Below, in pieces: positions 10,122-21,269 of a stretch of DNA of 64,000 nt. Position 1 is the stretch's first letter, and every line of letters begins with the position of its first letter. The notes under the pieces are model-generated. The model was not told the origin of the DNA, did not search any database, and worked only from the letters and a program-made list of their open reading frames with translations. Position numbers and translations under genes: made by a program. Source of the DNA: Gracilariopsis chorda (lineage: Eukaryota; Rhodophyta; Florideophyceae; Gracilariales; Gracilariaceae); assembly GCA_003194525.1 (NCBI GenBank), contig NBIV01000060.1, forward strand, positions 124,001 through 188,000. The letters are read 5' to 3'.

Positions 10122-10650
10122 GGCCGCAGTTCGGGGGTGTTAGTCGAGGCTGCTGCTGTGAGTGCGCTATTGATTGATCGCTTGTAGCTGGTTAAGAAGG
10201 TCCCTCGGTCGAAAAGTTGATAGTGTTATAGATTCTTGCCGTTGTGGTGCGAGAACCGTCGACCGACTTCATATGATTCGCGTCAAAGGTATCCCGGAGA
10301 TTGAAAGGAGATGCAAATACTGAGGTTGATACAAACGTAGCAGACGCATCTCTCCGCTTATGAATTGCGGTCCTGGTGCCTGCGGCGCGCGCCCGTGCTA
10401 AATGAATGCAGCATATCGGCTGCCGCGCCAAACGAATATCCGCTCCGGAACACGTCGGGAAACATAATTTTCACTAATTTTTGCAAAGCCTTTTGCGAGG
10501 CCTGTAGGCGCGGTGGCGCTCGTCGTTGTGCGCGAACCGAATAAAGCGCCTGCGCCGTTTGCAATGGACGCTATGAGCCGTGTGGCCGCGCCGTTCGCGC
10601 ATGGTAATCCGTCTGTGCTGTAGATCTATCGTACATCCGCCACACTCACC
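10122..10650. promoter_or_regulatory. Divergent promoter region, GC-rich
   Basis: This 529-bp space lies between the starts of the PsbP-like (minus) and CENP-B-like (plus) genes. The half next to the CENP-B-like gene (10380-10610) is rich in CG dinucleotides (gcggcgcgcgcccg, gccgcgccgttcgcgc), unlike the rest of the neighbourhood. It should hold both promoters; no specific element is identifiable. Confidence 0.35.
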
Positions 10651-12891
10651 ATGCGTAATACTCTCAATCAAGGCCAGCGCAAGCAACTAATTGAGGAGTA
10701 CCTCCGGCGCTCTAGTGCGGGTGAACCAGCCTCGCAGAATGCCCTCGCGGAGTGGGCTGCACAGACCTTCAACTTCCCACAGAAACCAAGTCAGGCAACT
10801 ATCTCCCGCCTCTTGAAGAACCGCATCACTATCTCTAAATCGCGCGTCCCAGACAACGCCAAGCGAGCAACCGTTCCGCGACAGCCCGCCCTCGAAGACG
10901 CGCTTTTCTCCTGGATTGTTGACCAGAAGTTCCGCAATGGTCGCGTCACCAGTGGCACCGTTCGTGAGTTCGGCCGTCACCTGCTGCGACAGGTTAACGA
11001 GAAACTTCCAACAAACAAGAATCTTGAATTCCGTTTCTCCAATGGCTGGATGGAGAAGTATAAGAAGAGATATGGACTCAAGTTTTGGAGACTGAGTGAA
11101 GACCATGATGAACAAGACGAACGCAACGTATTTGAAGAAGGATATCCCGCCTTTGTTCGTAAGCTTGCAACCTATAACGACGAAGACATTTGGAGTGCTG
11201 CAGAGTTCGGTGTCCAATATTGTATGAATCCGAACGCATCTATATCCACGGCGCTCGGTCACGAAGACAGTAAGCTCACTATTATTGTATGTTCCAACAA
11301 AACTGGCTCCGAGAAGTTCCCGCTCACAATTATTGGCAACGACAGTGCAAACATCGCCTTGGATGAAGAGACAATGAGAGAAGCTGACTTTGAATACATA
11401 CCCAACGTTAGAGCCTGGGTGACTGCAAAACTATTCTTTTCTTGGCTTCACTCTTTCGATGCTTACATAGGACGAAACCGAGACCGAAAAGTCTTATTGG
11501 TCTTGGACTCGTGTAGTGCCCATGGCACCAGCGAGACTGTCCCAGCCCTAAAAAACACTGAACTACTCTTCTTGCCACAGGGTTCAATCGCAAAGACTTT
11601 GCCCATGGAATGTGGTATTATCTCCACAATGAAGCTTCGTTTCAAACGACAACAGCTCTTTAGCGTACTGGACCGCGTAGATGAAAGTGCAGCAGATGTG
11701 TTTCACGTCAACCCTCACGTCGCAATGAGATGGCTCAGCCATGAGTGGAAAGTAATGTCGCCCAACGTTATCCAGAGTTGCTGGCAGCAGAGTTTGGGGA
11801 ACATTGATCCCGACCGGCATCAGTTTCTGGTCGAAACAACCCGTGAAGAAGCTTATGAGATAAACGAACTTTTCAACGAAGTGGCAAGGGTATGCGGGCT
11901 ATCAAACATCCGCAGCCTTCTCTACTCCCCAAATGAAAGTGATTGTATTGAAAGAGTAACGTTGGAAACGCTCCGTGACACCGTGGTAGAACGACTGTTG
12001 GCATCAAAAGTGGGAAATCAGAATGTGATTACACCTCATGTTCCCCACCTTCCACCAGTTAAAGAACAGCTGAAGGCGCTGGCTATAGTCCGTCTCATCC
12101 TGGATGAACGTGCCATGACTGCCAGTCAACTTCGAAAAGTCATTCGTGACGTTCAACGCGATATTCGCACTGAACACGCAGCAAAGCAAAACAGGACTCC
12201 GCAAACAGGAACAGCCATAAGATGCAAGGAAGAACAGCAAGCGCAACAGGTGCAACAACCTGAACAGCATCAGTCGACTCAGCAAAATCAGCAAGCCGAA
12301 CATTATCAACAGCCTGATCAAGTCCATGCTATTCGGCAAGTCCATAGCGTGAGCACAGGCCATGCGGAACCAAATCACAAAGGTCCAAATCAGTCGCCGA
12401 CGGCTGCGTGGCCCCCGTTTTCCAAACCGTCTGAAACATCGACGCAAATGGAAATCGCAATTCATAGTGATCAAGTCAAATCGCCAGTAGAGTTTGGTGC
12501 CTCTAACACGCGTCATACTGATGCTCAGGAGGAAAGAGCAGATGGACAAATGAGCATTACGCAGGCCCCCGATCTGATGAACATTGTGAGAGAGGGTAGT
12601 CCGATAAGAGGCGATGAAGCAACTTCAGAAACAGATCCTGTCCCAGCGTCAGCCCAAGAGCAGGACACGGATGGCCATGCTGAAGGGCAGGCTGCAGATG
12701 GCACCGTGCCCGGCGCAGATGCACCTCACGCTGAAGAACCTTCACAGCCGATTGCAGACGCTCAAATTACCAGAGGAACGTCACAGACCGAACCTGACAT
12801 AGACAGATCAGAAATGGAAGACGTCGAGCACCCCATATCATTCCAGGAGGAAACAAAGGAAACGACAGACGCGACTGAAGCGCCACCTTAA
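10651..12891 (+). CDS. CENP-B/pogo-like DDE protein, probably domesticated
   Basis: This intact 746-residue protein has the pogo/CENP-B order. A CENPB_N-type helix-turn-helix (residues 1-65, QATISRLLKNR) is followed by a Tc5-type DNA-binding domain (about 75-145, FSNGWMEKYKKRYGLKFWRL), a DDE_1 nuclease-like domain (about 170-400) and a Gln-rich then acidic tail (about 525-746). The catalytic triad is damaged. The first Asp is replaced (Ala184 in WSAAEFG, where active members have N-x-DE), the second is kept (Asp286 in LLVLDSCSAHG), and the third is Glu320 (LPMECGII instead of QPLDxGVI). No flanking inverted repeats were seen. An undamaged frame with a lost active site and an added tail suggests a host DNA-binding role, as in CENP-B and Jerky-type proteins. 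TAA stop. Confidence 0.85.
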   Translation: MRNTLNQGQRKQLIEEYLRRSSAGEPASQNALAEWAAQTFNFPQKPSQATISRLLKNRITISKSRVPDNAKRATVPRQPALEDALFSWIVDQKFRNGRVTSGTVREFGRHLLRQVNEKLPTNKNLEFRFSNGWMEKYKKRYGLKFWRLSEDHDEQDERNVFEEGYPAFVRKLATYNDEDIWSAAEFGVQYCMNPNASISTALGHEDSKLTIIVCSNKTGSEKFPLTIIGNDSANIALDEETMREADFEYIPNVRAWVTAKLFFSWLHSFDAYIGRNRDRKVLLVLDSCSAHGTSETVPALKNTELLFLPQGSIAKTLPMECGIISTMKLRFKRQQLFSVLDRVDESAADVFHVNPHVAMRWLSHEWKVMSPNVIQSCWQQSLGNIDPDRHQFLVETTREEAYEINELFNEVARVCGLSNIRSLLYSPNESDCIERVTLETLRDTVVERLLASKVGNQNVITPHVPHLPPVKEQLKALAIVRLILDERAMTASQLRKVIRDVQRDIRTEHAAKQNRTPQTGTAIRCKEEQQAQQVQQPEQHQSTQQNQQAEHYQQPDQVHAIRQVHSVSTGHAEPNHKGPNQSPTAAWPPFSKPSETSTQMEIAIHSDQVKSPVEFGASNTRHTDAQEERADGQMSITQAPDLMNIVREGSPIRGDEATSETDPVPASAQEQDTDGHAEGQAADGTVPGADAPHAEEPSQPIADAQITRGTSQTEPDIDRSEMEDVEHPISFQEETKETTDATEAPP

Positions 12892-14445
12892 TAGTAAATA
12901 GTTATCTACACCACGAGCTTATCTCTTGATCGCAGCTAGAGTGGTGGGCAGAACTATGCCGCCTCTGAGTACATTTGTCCAAGCACCGCACTTGGACGCC
13001 GTCTCAACGTTTGGGACGAGGTGGAGAAACCCCGCTAAGGCAGCGAGCCAGCTTTGATAGTACCATCTCAAGTCTCCGCTCTTTTGGTGCACCGCTCTAA
13101 GATTCCGGTCACGTCTTTTTCTACAGCGCATGCTAGGAGTTCGGTGTCATTCTGTGTTTAGGAAAGCAGCAGAGGTGCAAAGACAAGAACCACTGAGCCA
13201 GTTACTGCCAGACACTCCCACATAGTGCAGCACTTCCTAGAAGTAGAGGATGCTTGCAACAAAAACGATCTATTGCCGGCCAAATCTAGGACTGATTGCG
13301 AGTGTTAATTCGGAAGACTGGATTGCTTCGGATGCGAAAAGAATCATCAGCTGATTCTGATATTGTCCCGACGCCTTCTTTCAAATAGCATGTATCATAA
13401 TACAGAGTACGACGGTGCAAGGGTTGGTGATATCCTTTCATCACCTCTTGTATTGAAGAGTTTGTTAAACACCGACTTTCGAATGTATGTGTATATTCTT
13501 GTGATGCAGTTCGGAGTGATTTTACATGGTGCGCGGTGGTTGTAAGGGTTAGTTATCGTTGCACTTGATCTTAAAAATCCTACATTCTGAGAAGATGCAT
13601 CCGCAGTCTTCCAATCTTTGCCACAGAAGTGTACCATCAAGTTCTGCGATAGGATTTTGATGCGAACGAAGGGAATAGTTACAGGGTTAGCATCTCCCTC
13701 TCCGACTACCCTTCTTAACCTTCACAATGATGCGGTGGTAAACATACAAGGGTTAAAGGGCTGTAAGAATCTGAATAGTGAGAACATTGCCAGACAAGCT
13801 AGCGCTCACCCTTTACTGGTTTATCCGGAGAGAGATGGGTTCTCAGATTAGCCCCTGCCCTAGCCTAGCTACGAACTAGGGACACAAGCCGCTATAAACA
13901 GACACACACAGAAAGAGAAATGCTAGAAGGAAGGACATCCATGTATAGCCCTTATATCTACTGCAAATTTGACTAATGCTGTACAGCATTGCAAAAACTC
14001 TTGACATTTAAGTTCAGAATCTCGGCTCAGGCGAAGCCAGGTTCTCAAGCACACCCAACCTTGAAAAAGTGGAGATAATCGTACTGCTGTGTTCAAAGGG
14101 CATGCCTATTGGAAACATACCGGCACACCCTTGGTAATATCGTAGCTCTGGGGATACATGCTGTGGATACGTGGAAACCAAGCGTATCCCATCTCGGAAG
14201 TACATTGCGTTTTCTAAAAGGGTAACGGGTTATCCCCTTCATGTAGCGTCCGTAATTCCTTTCTGAAGTCTCTCGGTGTTGTAATACCGATTTCGAATTG
14301 CTGCAACCGAAATATTCAAGAAGCCGTGTAATACTACTGTCTTGTTTCGCTTAGCACCTTCTACAATACCTCGACTTTCGCACAAGAGCAAGAGTGCAGC
14401 ACGAAAGGCCGCTTAGAACTGTAAAAAAGCAGCAGGGACAGATAG
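12892..14445. other. Long spacer without a recognisable gene
   Basis: This is 1.55 kb between the CENP-B-like gene and TEL2. Short frames exist (for example minus 12919-13131 and minus 14014-14205), but none shows known motifs. It carries the densest set of AAGGGTTA/TAACCCTT-like words in the window (near 13549, 13685, 13713, 13745 and 14220). No inverted repeats of transposon type were found. Confidence 0.35.
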
Positions 14446-17173
14446 ATGGATCTCACTGCAGCTAAGCAATTCATAATCGGACTTGGTCCAGTCGTAGACG
14501 TGAAACTACTTCAATCTGCTATAAGGAGGATATCTCAGAGCACGGGTCGAATATCTACATCTCCGGATGATTACACCCTCCTATGTCGTACGCTGTTGGA
14601 CAAGGTATCTCCAGTCCTAATACGAAACCATGATCCTATCATAGAGGAGGCTTGGATTCACATGGAGAAATTCTTCTTGTTCGGAAGTCCTGCCATAGCC
14701 TTTGATGAGCTATGCAGCATCCTTAATGTGAACCCGGAATTTGGGGAAGTAGCCGCTCGAATCCTGGTCTTGTTTGTAAGCAAGAGCACCGGAGGGGTAT
14801 CTCGGCTTACTCATGTTTTACAACGAGCCAATCGGCCGGAAATCGTAACATCTCTATTGCACCTTCCCTCACGTATAACAAACGTTTTGCTAAGCACATC
14901 ACTAACCGAGCCTAACCCCCAAGAAATGGTAGACGAAGATGAGTACTTTGGATCGATAGCTGACGCCATGTTCCACCAACCGCTAACATCAGATGTCGAA
15001 CGGGAGAGCATCATGAAGGATTTGATTGCGAGAATGGTCACATTAAAACGGTCGGAAACCTTGATACACCGTTTCGTGCTGCTCGGCAACACGGATAAGC
15101 TCGTTTCTATGGTCTCTGTTGCCCCGCACAGAGCACTCGATCCTCTCCTCAGGGCATTATTGGACCAAAAGCTGGAGACACGTCGTCAAGAGAAACAGAT
15201 GTCCGATGCCCTAGGTTCTCTTCTGCGTGACAACGTTTTCGTAAGAGATGTTTGCACTCATGTCATTCCCTTTCAACGACCCCTCTTCAGGCGGCCGAGA
15301 ACTGCCCTGAAACGTCTTGCGCGGATCGTTGTACGTACATGTGCCCACGATATCGCCGAAGATGCGTTGATGACTGCTGCTGAACGATGGAGTTCTGAGG
15401 ATTTCTCAGCATTCGAAGATATTCGTGTACAACGACAGATAACCAGGCTCCTTCTGTACTACCTTAAGTATACATCTAAGAGCCAAACGGAATCGACCTC
15501 GATAGCGCATTCGGTAATGATGACTCTGGTTGACGGTGTGCACGCACGTTTGGATGCGAATGATGTCCGGCTTCGTCGCCACGGAATGGTTGTGGGCGAA
15601 GCTTCGTCAAGATACTCAAGAGACAAGACAGTACTACATTTTGAACGGGAGCGGGCAAAAGATGTTCAACAACTAGAGAAAAGAGCTATCGGAGACGACC
15701 TTGCTGAGGATGGAGGAGACACGGATTTTTTCCGATTTGGCGAACGAGGTCGGGGAACGTGAGTCAGACTCAGAAAAAGAAACCGAAATTGAAGACGACG
15801 AAACTCGCTTGGAAAAGACAAGCCTGTTGGCTGGTTTCCAAGAACAGCAAACAACATACTTTATGCAGCAGAAGGAAGGGCAGAAGCTACGGAATAAAAC
15901 ATCGCCGGCATCGAAGCGCACGCCAACTATAGGCAAGAGCGTTAGTGACGATACCGGTTTTGCTCCGTCATTATCCGTCTTAACTGGAGAATGGCAAGCA
16001 GAAGATGACTGGACTAGCATAGAATCATATGTCATGACAGACTCTTCGGAAGATGATGAAGTGCCGAGATCCTATGAAGGGAAATCGTTACAAGAAGACT
16101 ACCTCGAGTTAAGACAAAAGTTATCCTCTCCAATGTCCGTGCCAAGGCTTTTGGGGCTCCTAATTGATATTAATAAGTCCGATGGTGGGAGCATTATCGT
16201 CGAAGCGAGCGTTGCGACTGCAGCTTTACGGACACTGGCTTCTCGAGCAGAAGCGAACTTCACCCAGCACGGAACATTACGCTCCGCTGCAGTGGAGCTC
16301 TGTCTCGAAATTGGGCGCATTGATCCAGAAAGATATCCGGATGAAGAAATTGAATCGCTTGCTGCGGCGCGTGAGAACGCATGGAACGTGGTTACCCAAA
16401 TGGACATTGGTTCTTGTGGTTTGGCTTTGGTAGACCGCGTAATATGCGGCAAGATAAGTGATTTGCGTTATCGTCTAGAAGCTCTTGGAGTCATAACAAG
16501 GGCGGTACGAGACGCTCATGGACGTATCTTTGATCGACGAAAGAGAAACAGTCCGGACGGAAGCAAAGTTAAAAGAAGAGATGTGGAAGTTGTAGGGGTG
16601 TCGACGAAAGTTCTTAGCCACTCTCTGGAAAACTGGCGAGCAAGGCAGGAAATACCTTCCACCAATCCTGTTGTCTCGGAATGGGACGTGGATGGCTTGT
16701 TACAAGTCTTCCATTCGCTTTCGAGCCGACTATGCGAAGGAGGAGGAGCAAGTTTTGTGCAAATCGAAGGACGAGACGTAGAGCTTTGGGCTAAAGGTCT
16801 CGTTACTCTAGCGACATTAGGAAGATACGGAGGTTCCGGACTTGCAGGGGCCGAAATGCGTTTCGACGTTATGGAAATGGCAGTACGGCGCGTTGGAAAG
16901 CTAAGGAGTGATAGTGTAGTGCGACGATCACTTGCTCTTGCGTTGAGAGTTGTCTTAAGTGGGATGGAAGATCGCGAAGTGAGGAAAGTTTTGGTTGGAG
17001 GTGTTCAAGAGGTCGTGCTCCTTGAGGAGCATGATGACGTATCAGATGTTGGCAGAGAGGCATTCGAATGGTTGCAGCAAGCGGCTGACGGCGACCCTGA
17101 CATAGGAGTTAGGAGATTTGCTGCTCTTACGCTACAAAAATGGACCGAAAGAGTAGAGCACGTCTTAAGGTAG
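14446..17173 (+). CDS. TEL2: TEL2/TELO2 (Tel2-Tti1-Tti2 complex) homologue, one frame break
   Basis: TEL2 is the core of the TTT co-chaperone complex, which with Hsp90 and R2TP matures PIKK kinases (TOR, ATM, ATR). The gene is about 908 codons, near the family length, and builds HEAT-like helices. The strongest family mark is VRLRRHGMVVGEASSRY (about residue 370), the conserved Tel2 block, followed by the LHFE segment and the acidic region. The C-terminal half (YLELRQKLSSPMSVPRLL, LRYRLEALGVITRAV) also fits TELO2. The frame changes once inside the acidic linker at a TTTTTT run (15726-15731): the upstream frame closes at 15762 and the downstream frame is open from 15701. Removing one T gives a continuous protein, so this is probably a consensus error in a working gene. 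TAG stop. Confidence 0.88.
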
Positions 17174-17802
17174 GGGCTGTCGCATATTGCCTGCTACTCT
17201 CGGAACCGAACCTATCAATCTTTGATTCCGACTTTCACAAAGTGGCTCTACGGTCAAGTATTGCGCGTAGCAGCAGCCAAGCTAAGGATCTCAGTGCCAT
17301 ACTGTATAGTTTGTATACAAAGGCATCCTTTTAGCATCTGATTTTGAACCAGGTATGCACTCTTGGGTAGTGCAGAGTTCCGTTGTATTGCAACTTCTTC
17401 GACCACAGAACACACGGCCAACATGAGAGTTTAATGGCTCAGTTGGGAATTTCCGTTTTCCATGACCCGTAGGCTAAGCAAAACTGCTAACAAGTATTCT
17501 CTTTACAACACCATCCGTTGTACAAATGTGCATGTGTGCATGGAAGTCCGCATTCCTAACTCCGAATTAGCGGCAAAGGGTCTCCGATTCTTCGCCGAAG
17601 AGCTATTACCTCTCTAGATATACCGAAATCTCCATCGACCACTCCATGGCTACATCAGCTACCTGAAGCTTTCGTTCCCACCCTGGATGGACCCTTTCAC
17701 TACGTGATGTAACCCGTCGCCTGCACCAGAATGATGCACCGAGCAGAAAGTGGTACAAGAGTATATCAACAACTTGTTAGGCTCTCCATAGACGAAAGAA
17801 GT
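17174..17802. other. Spacer between convergent TEL2 and OST1
   Basis: This 629-bp region has no reading frame with recognisable features. It must contain the 3' ends of both convergent genes. No strong inverted repeat was noticed. Confidence 0.3.
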
Positions 17803-19209
17803 CTATGACGACTTCAGCTTTTCCTTCGCCGCTTCTTTCTGTGCAAACAGCACCTTTCGAACACATACAAGCAAACCGATGCACAACAACAGAAACACTC
17901 CACCAACGACGAGAGGCACGACCCATGCCATCGATTTGTAGTACTTATATCTCACCTGAATCCTTGGGAAGTGCTTTGTTTGCGAACGGATTGTCTCTAT
18001 TCCTAAAGATATTGAGGGGCGGCCGATCTCTGTGAAAGATTTTCTTTCAATAAGTTCATCCATATCAAACTTTAGAGAAGGGTGGTCGACCACACTCTGC
18101 CCGTACGAACCAATTGGAAGCAAAACACGCACTTTCAGCTTTTCGCTAAGCAGGTCCGTTTTCATCGAGGGGAAGAACGGCAGTTCAATATCATGTTCGT
18201 AGCCATTGGATTTCAGGTAATTGTTCATTGGCAGGTCGTACGTGATCCAAAAATGAGATTCTTCCCCGCCAGCAATCGGGTGCCTCAAACCCAGCTGGAC
18301 TGGCCTTTGTCCCCTCGATACGTCGCGTATTGTCAATGACGTTACGTTGCCGAGCACGTCCATGTACTTAATGTTACTCGCATCCACGGGAAGACTTACC
18401 GACACATCGCGAAGCACAGTGGGCGATTTGTAACTCGAAGCATTGCTCTCTTGAAAGGATTCGCCTTCAAGCTTCGCCGCTGCATTTGTGACGTGGTACT
18501 CTTCTCTGATAGATAAACTCCCCCGGTTGCTTAGGTAAAAATGTTTCTCTGCCGCCCGGGCAACGAGCAACCCGCGGTCGTTCTTAAAGCGTAGTGAAAC
18601 TGGATTGTGCGAAAAAGGAGAGACATCAGTGTAGGGTCCCATTTCGAGTCGACGTTTGCTAATTCTGAAGGGTTCTATGAGACCAGTCTTGTCTGTAACC
18701 TCTTTTGACTTGAGAACGAGCACTGTTCGCATCGACTGTGTTTCATACGGACTGAAAAAGTACGAACTTTCCTCGTACTTCATATACTGCGGGGAATCAT
18801 CATCGATTTCGGCAGGAACCGGAGCCAACGCACCGTTTCCGTCAGTCCGTACTTCTACTTCGATTTCTGCCCCAGGCGCTAATGGCGTTGGAAATGACAC
18901 TTTGTATCCACGGCAACATGAGTCCAAACCAGGTACCTCTGAGGTCCTTTCGAGATTGAATGCTTCCAGTCTTTCGACAGAACGCTTCTTTTCCGTGACC
19001 CACAGATCGGATAGCTTCTCCGCATCAGCGTCCTTGAAAGCCAAGTAAAAGAACGATTCTGGCTGTTCACCAGTGTTTTGCATCGTGATGGTCGATTTGG
19101 CTACAGGGTGACTCGAAGAAACATCGATTACTCGCTTAACGCGAAGGTTTATTAGCGTTGCCTGTACGGAAGCGACCCACAGGGCAAAAAGCAGAGCAAT
19201 ATACTTCAT
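17803..19209 (-). CDS. OST1: Ribophorin I, oligosaccharyltransferase subunit OST1
   Basis: This is a subunit of the ER oligosaccharyltransferase, which moves the lipid-linked glycan to Asn in nascent chains. I start it at the Met at 19209 (MKYIALLFALWVASVQA), which gives a clean cleavable signal peptide. The upstream Met at 19260 would place 17 polar residues before it. Family features are SFFYLAFKDADAEKL, YFFSPYETQSMRTVLVLKS (typical ribophorin I), VSLRFKNDRG, LRDVSVSLPVDASNIKYMDVLGN (in part) and FWITYDLPMNNYLKSNG. A single transmembrane helix lies near the C-terminus (WVVPLVVGGVFLLLCIGLLV) with a short Lys-rich cytosolic tail. The length of 468 residues is slightly short but normal for algae. 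TAG stop. Confidence 0.94.
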   Translation of the reverse strand: MKYIALLFALWVASVQATLINLRVKRVIDVSSSHPVAKSTITMQNTGEQPESFFYLAFKDADAEKLSDLWVTEKKRSVERLEAFNLERTSEVPGLDSCCRGYKVSFPTPLAPGAEIEVEVRTDGNGALAPVPAEIDDDSPQYMKYEESSYFFSPYETQSMRTVLVLKSKEVTDKTGLIEPFRISKRRLEMGPYTDVSPFSHNPVSLRFKNDRGLLVARAAEKHFYLSNRGSLSIREEYHVTNAAAKLEGESFQESNASSYKSPTVLRDVSVSLPVDASNIKYMDVLGNVTSLTIRDVSRGQRPVQLGLRHPIAGGEESHFWITYDLPMNNYLKSNGYEHDIELPFFPSMKTDLLSEKLKVRVLLPIGSYGQSVVDHPSLKFDMDELIERKSFTEIGRPSISLGIETIRSQTKHFPRIQVRYKYYKSMAWVVPLVVGGVFLLLCIGLLVCVRKVLFAQKEAAKEKLKSS

Positions 19210-19260
19210 TATGATGCCAATCGTTTTTAAACAAACGTGAGGTTCGGCGTGAAGGCACAA

Positions 19261-20010
19261 AGAAGTTCCGAGGCTTCTTGGAGATCAATGAAGGGTAACC
19301 TTTTCTCAAGAACGGATATACTCTCTTTCCCTTAACCTTCCTTCTCGAGCAGTGTCTTGTGCAACGCGCGTCTGCCTATGTTCACGACGGCCACAGTTTG
19401 CCCACGGGAAACGTCGAGCATGCAAACCCCAAGAGCACGGCTGTGGCAGTCAGCATCCTGTTTTGTAGGCACAAGGGCAATGTCTGGACCACATGCACTG
19501 AGTAAGCATTATAGAAACCACGATGAAGATCAAAGAGCCAACAAGGATCTAAGGCAGCAAGCTCCATGTAGGTGATTGATACAATAATTTTCGGTTTTTT
19601 TATGTAACAAACAAGGCATTTGCTGTATACAACAGTGGAATTCTACTCTTTGCAGCAGCCCTCTAGCGCTGTTGACGCTGCGCCTGAGAGAGATAACCTG
19701 TACTAGCGATAGATATGCTAGCTGGAGAGGGAGCGTAGAAAGCGGGCGAACACTCGAAGGCAGGCGGACTAAACATGTAGACAGGTACGAAGGGCATAGG
19801 TAAACCTTAAATCTGTCTCCCTTTACCCCTGATAGAGCGAGGCTTGTTGTGACGAAGACGGAGTACGAATCTTTTCTTTTTGGTCGGTTTCAAACTTGCA
19901 ACATAAGGGTAGGGCGCTGCCTGTCGTTGCTCTTCATTGTTGTTGTTTGTTTATGGGCGGACGAAGCCTAATTCCGACTTCGACATACTAATTCTTTAGT
20001 GAGCAGGTCT
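19261..20010. other. Spacer, no gene seen
   Basis: This is upstream of OST1 on the minus strand. It has TAACC-type words near 19293, 19335 and 19800 and no convincing coding region. Confidence 0.3.
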
Positions 20011-20260
20011 CTGCCCCGAAAGCCAGGTCTTCGGGGCAGACGCAATTGGAGATCCATATTGCTTCCTCCTGCCTCGCATCAGTAGGAAGGTGAGCACCAC
20101 ACGGCGCGCGGATTAATGCCTTATGGGCACACCCGCTTGATCCCTCAGCGCAGTACTGTTGCAGGAAAAAGCGACTTGCTACCGCAGCTTTAGAGATGAG
20201 CTACGACCGCTTCAAAGTGCACCCACTTCGCCTCGACGAGGTTAACGACCCCGGTCTCTT
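20011..20260. ncRNA. Candidate structured RNA: run of adjacent hairpins, strand unknown
   Basis: Four stems follow each other closely. (1) 20011-20020 CTGCCCCGAA pairs perfectly with 20030-20039 across a 9-base loop. (2) 20043-20062: GCAATTGGA pairs with TCCATATTGC around GA, with one bulge. (3) about 20063-20092: CTTCCT-c-CTG pairs with CAG-t-AGGAAG. (4) about 20110-20143: GCGG and TGCC pair with GGGCA and CCGC. Shorter stems continue to about 20250. No reading frame explains this. I compared it mentally with SRP, RNase P, U1-U6 and U3 signatures and could not assign it. It could also be a folded repeat. Confidence 0.35.
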
Positions 20261-21111
20261 CATGCTAGGCCATATGTGGTAGCGTTTTCAGCGTTTCACC
20301 TTCCTCCCTTAGAACCCAGAGCCAGTTTAGGAAATCTTAGGGCGACGACTCCCCTGAGTTTTCCTGAGTTGGCTCGTCGTCGTTAACACGTTGGCCAACG
20401 TTGTCGAAGCAGTGCTATCTATCAGAATTACGCACGACAGTTATTACTGCAAAGTAGTTTCACTTCTTACTTCCGAAGACAGAATAGGGATCTCCGACGA
20501 TGCGCTTCACTGGATGGGTCAGTGTAGATAGCAAAGCAGCAAATTGTATGTTGCAGAGAGCTATGCAGCGCCTTGTTCACTACCTGAAGAGAGCCTATGC
20601 TCTTCTTCTTCTTTATTGTGGACAACAGCTTTCTATTACTAAGCTGAAGGAGAGCTTTCAGTAACAGCTTTCTCTTTTCAGGAAGGCCAAAAACTTCTGT
20701 GGCAGCCTATGCTCAAATAGTGAACAAAGCGCTGGTTTGAAAAAGAACCTCCGTACAGTAATAGTGTTCCCGGGGCTGCTGACAGATGAGCGATGTGGTT
20801 TTTGTTTGAGAAGGCGCGACCGGCGTGACCTTCGTTGTATTGACTTCAAATTATGGTCGGTGCTATCGGCTAGGCGGTGGTTTAGGAATTGGACTCGGCG
20901 ATCGCTGCATGTTATCGCTACGAAAGGTTAACATATATCGACAACGATAGTTGTCGGATGCCGGTTGTTGCCAACGTGGTCAGTTCTTCTTCTTCTTTAC
21001 TGTGAGCCGTTGATGTCTAACAACAACAGAAGGGTAAAAGATATGTGGTTAAAGATATTTTTCTCTCTGCAGGAAAGCAAGGAATTTCTGCGACCACTGT
21101 CTAGCCATGTT
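20261..21111. other. Spacer with two similar pyrimidine-rich stretches
   Basis: No gene is recognised. Stretches near 20600-20710 and 20985-21100 look like diverged copies: both have TCTTCTTCTTTAxTGTG, then a TTTCTCTxxxCAGGAA-like segment and an ACTTCTG/ATTTCTG stretch. They may be remains of a duplicated transposon end. Confidence 0.25.
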
Positions 21112-21224
21112 GTGTCCCTTGAGCGTGTCAAGAGCGCAGCTATCTCTCCGATCTTCATTCCGTGCTCATAATGAGCTAGAATCTGTCCCTTCTCTACGTC
21201 GCTGAGACGAGGGCCGCGAGGCAC
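21112..21224 (-). pseudogene. Tc1/mariner-type transposase N-terminal fragment
   Basis: The start MPRGPRLSDVEKGQILAHYE followed by HGMKIGEIAALLTRS is the first helix-turn-helix of Tc1/mariner (IS630-type) transposases. Only about 38 codons are recognisable; the DDE domain is absent. It ends about 45 bp before the copia LTR, so the copia insertion may have removed or displaced neighbouring sequence. It is a relic. Confidence 0.55.
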
Positions 21225-21269
21225 TTTTGTTGATCGCAGAGGGTCGAACGGGTGTCGGTGCCTTGACAG

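Noticed and set aside
4920-19915. Interstitial telomere repeat
   Set aside because: The GGGTTA words are scattered singly and never in tandem.
20011-20260. SRP, RNase P or spliceosomal RNA identity for the hairpin cluster
   Set aside because: Some words resemble SRP RNA on the minus strand, but the helix-8 signature and overall order do not fit; no other class matched.
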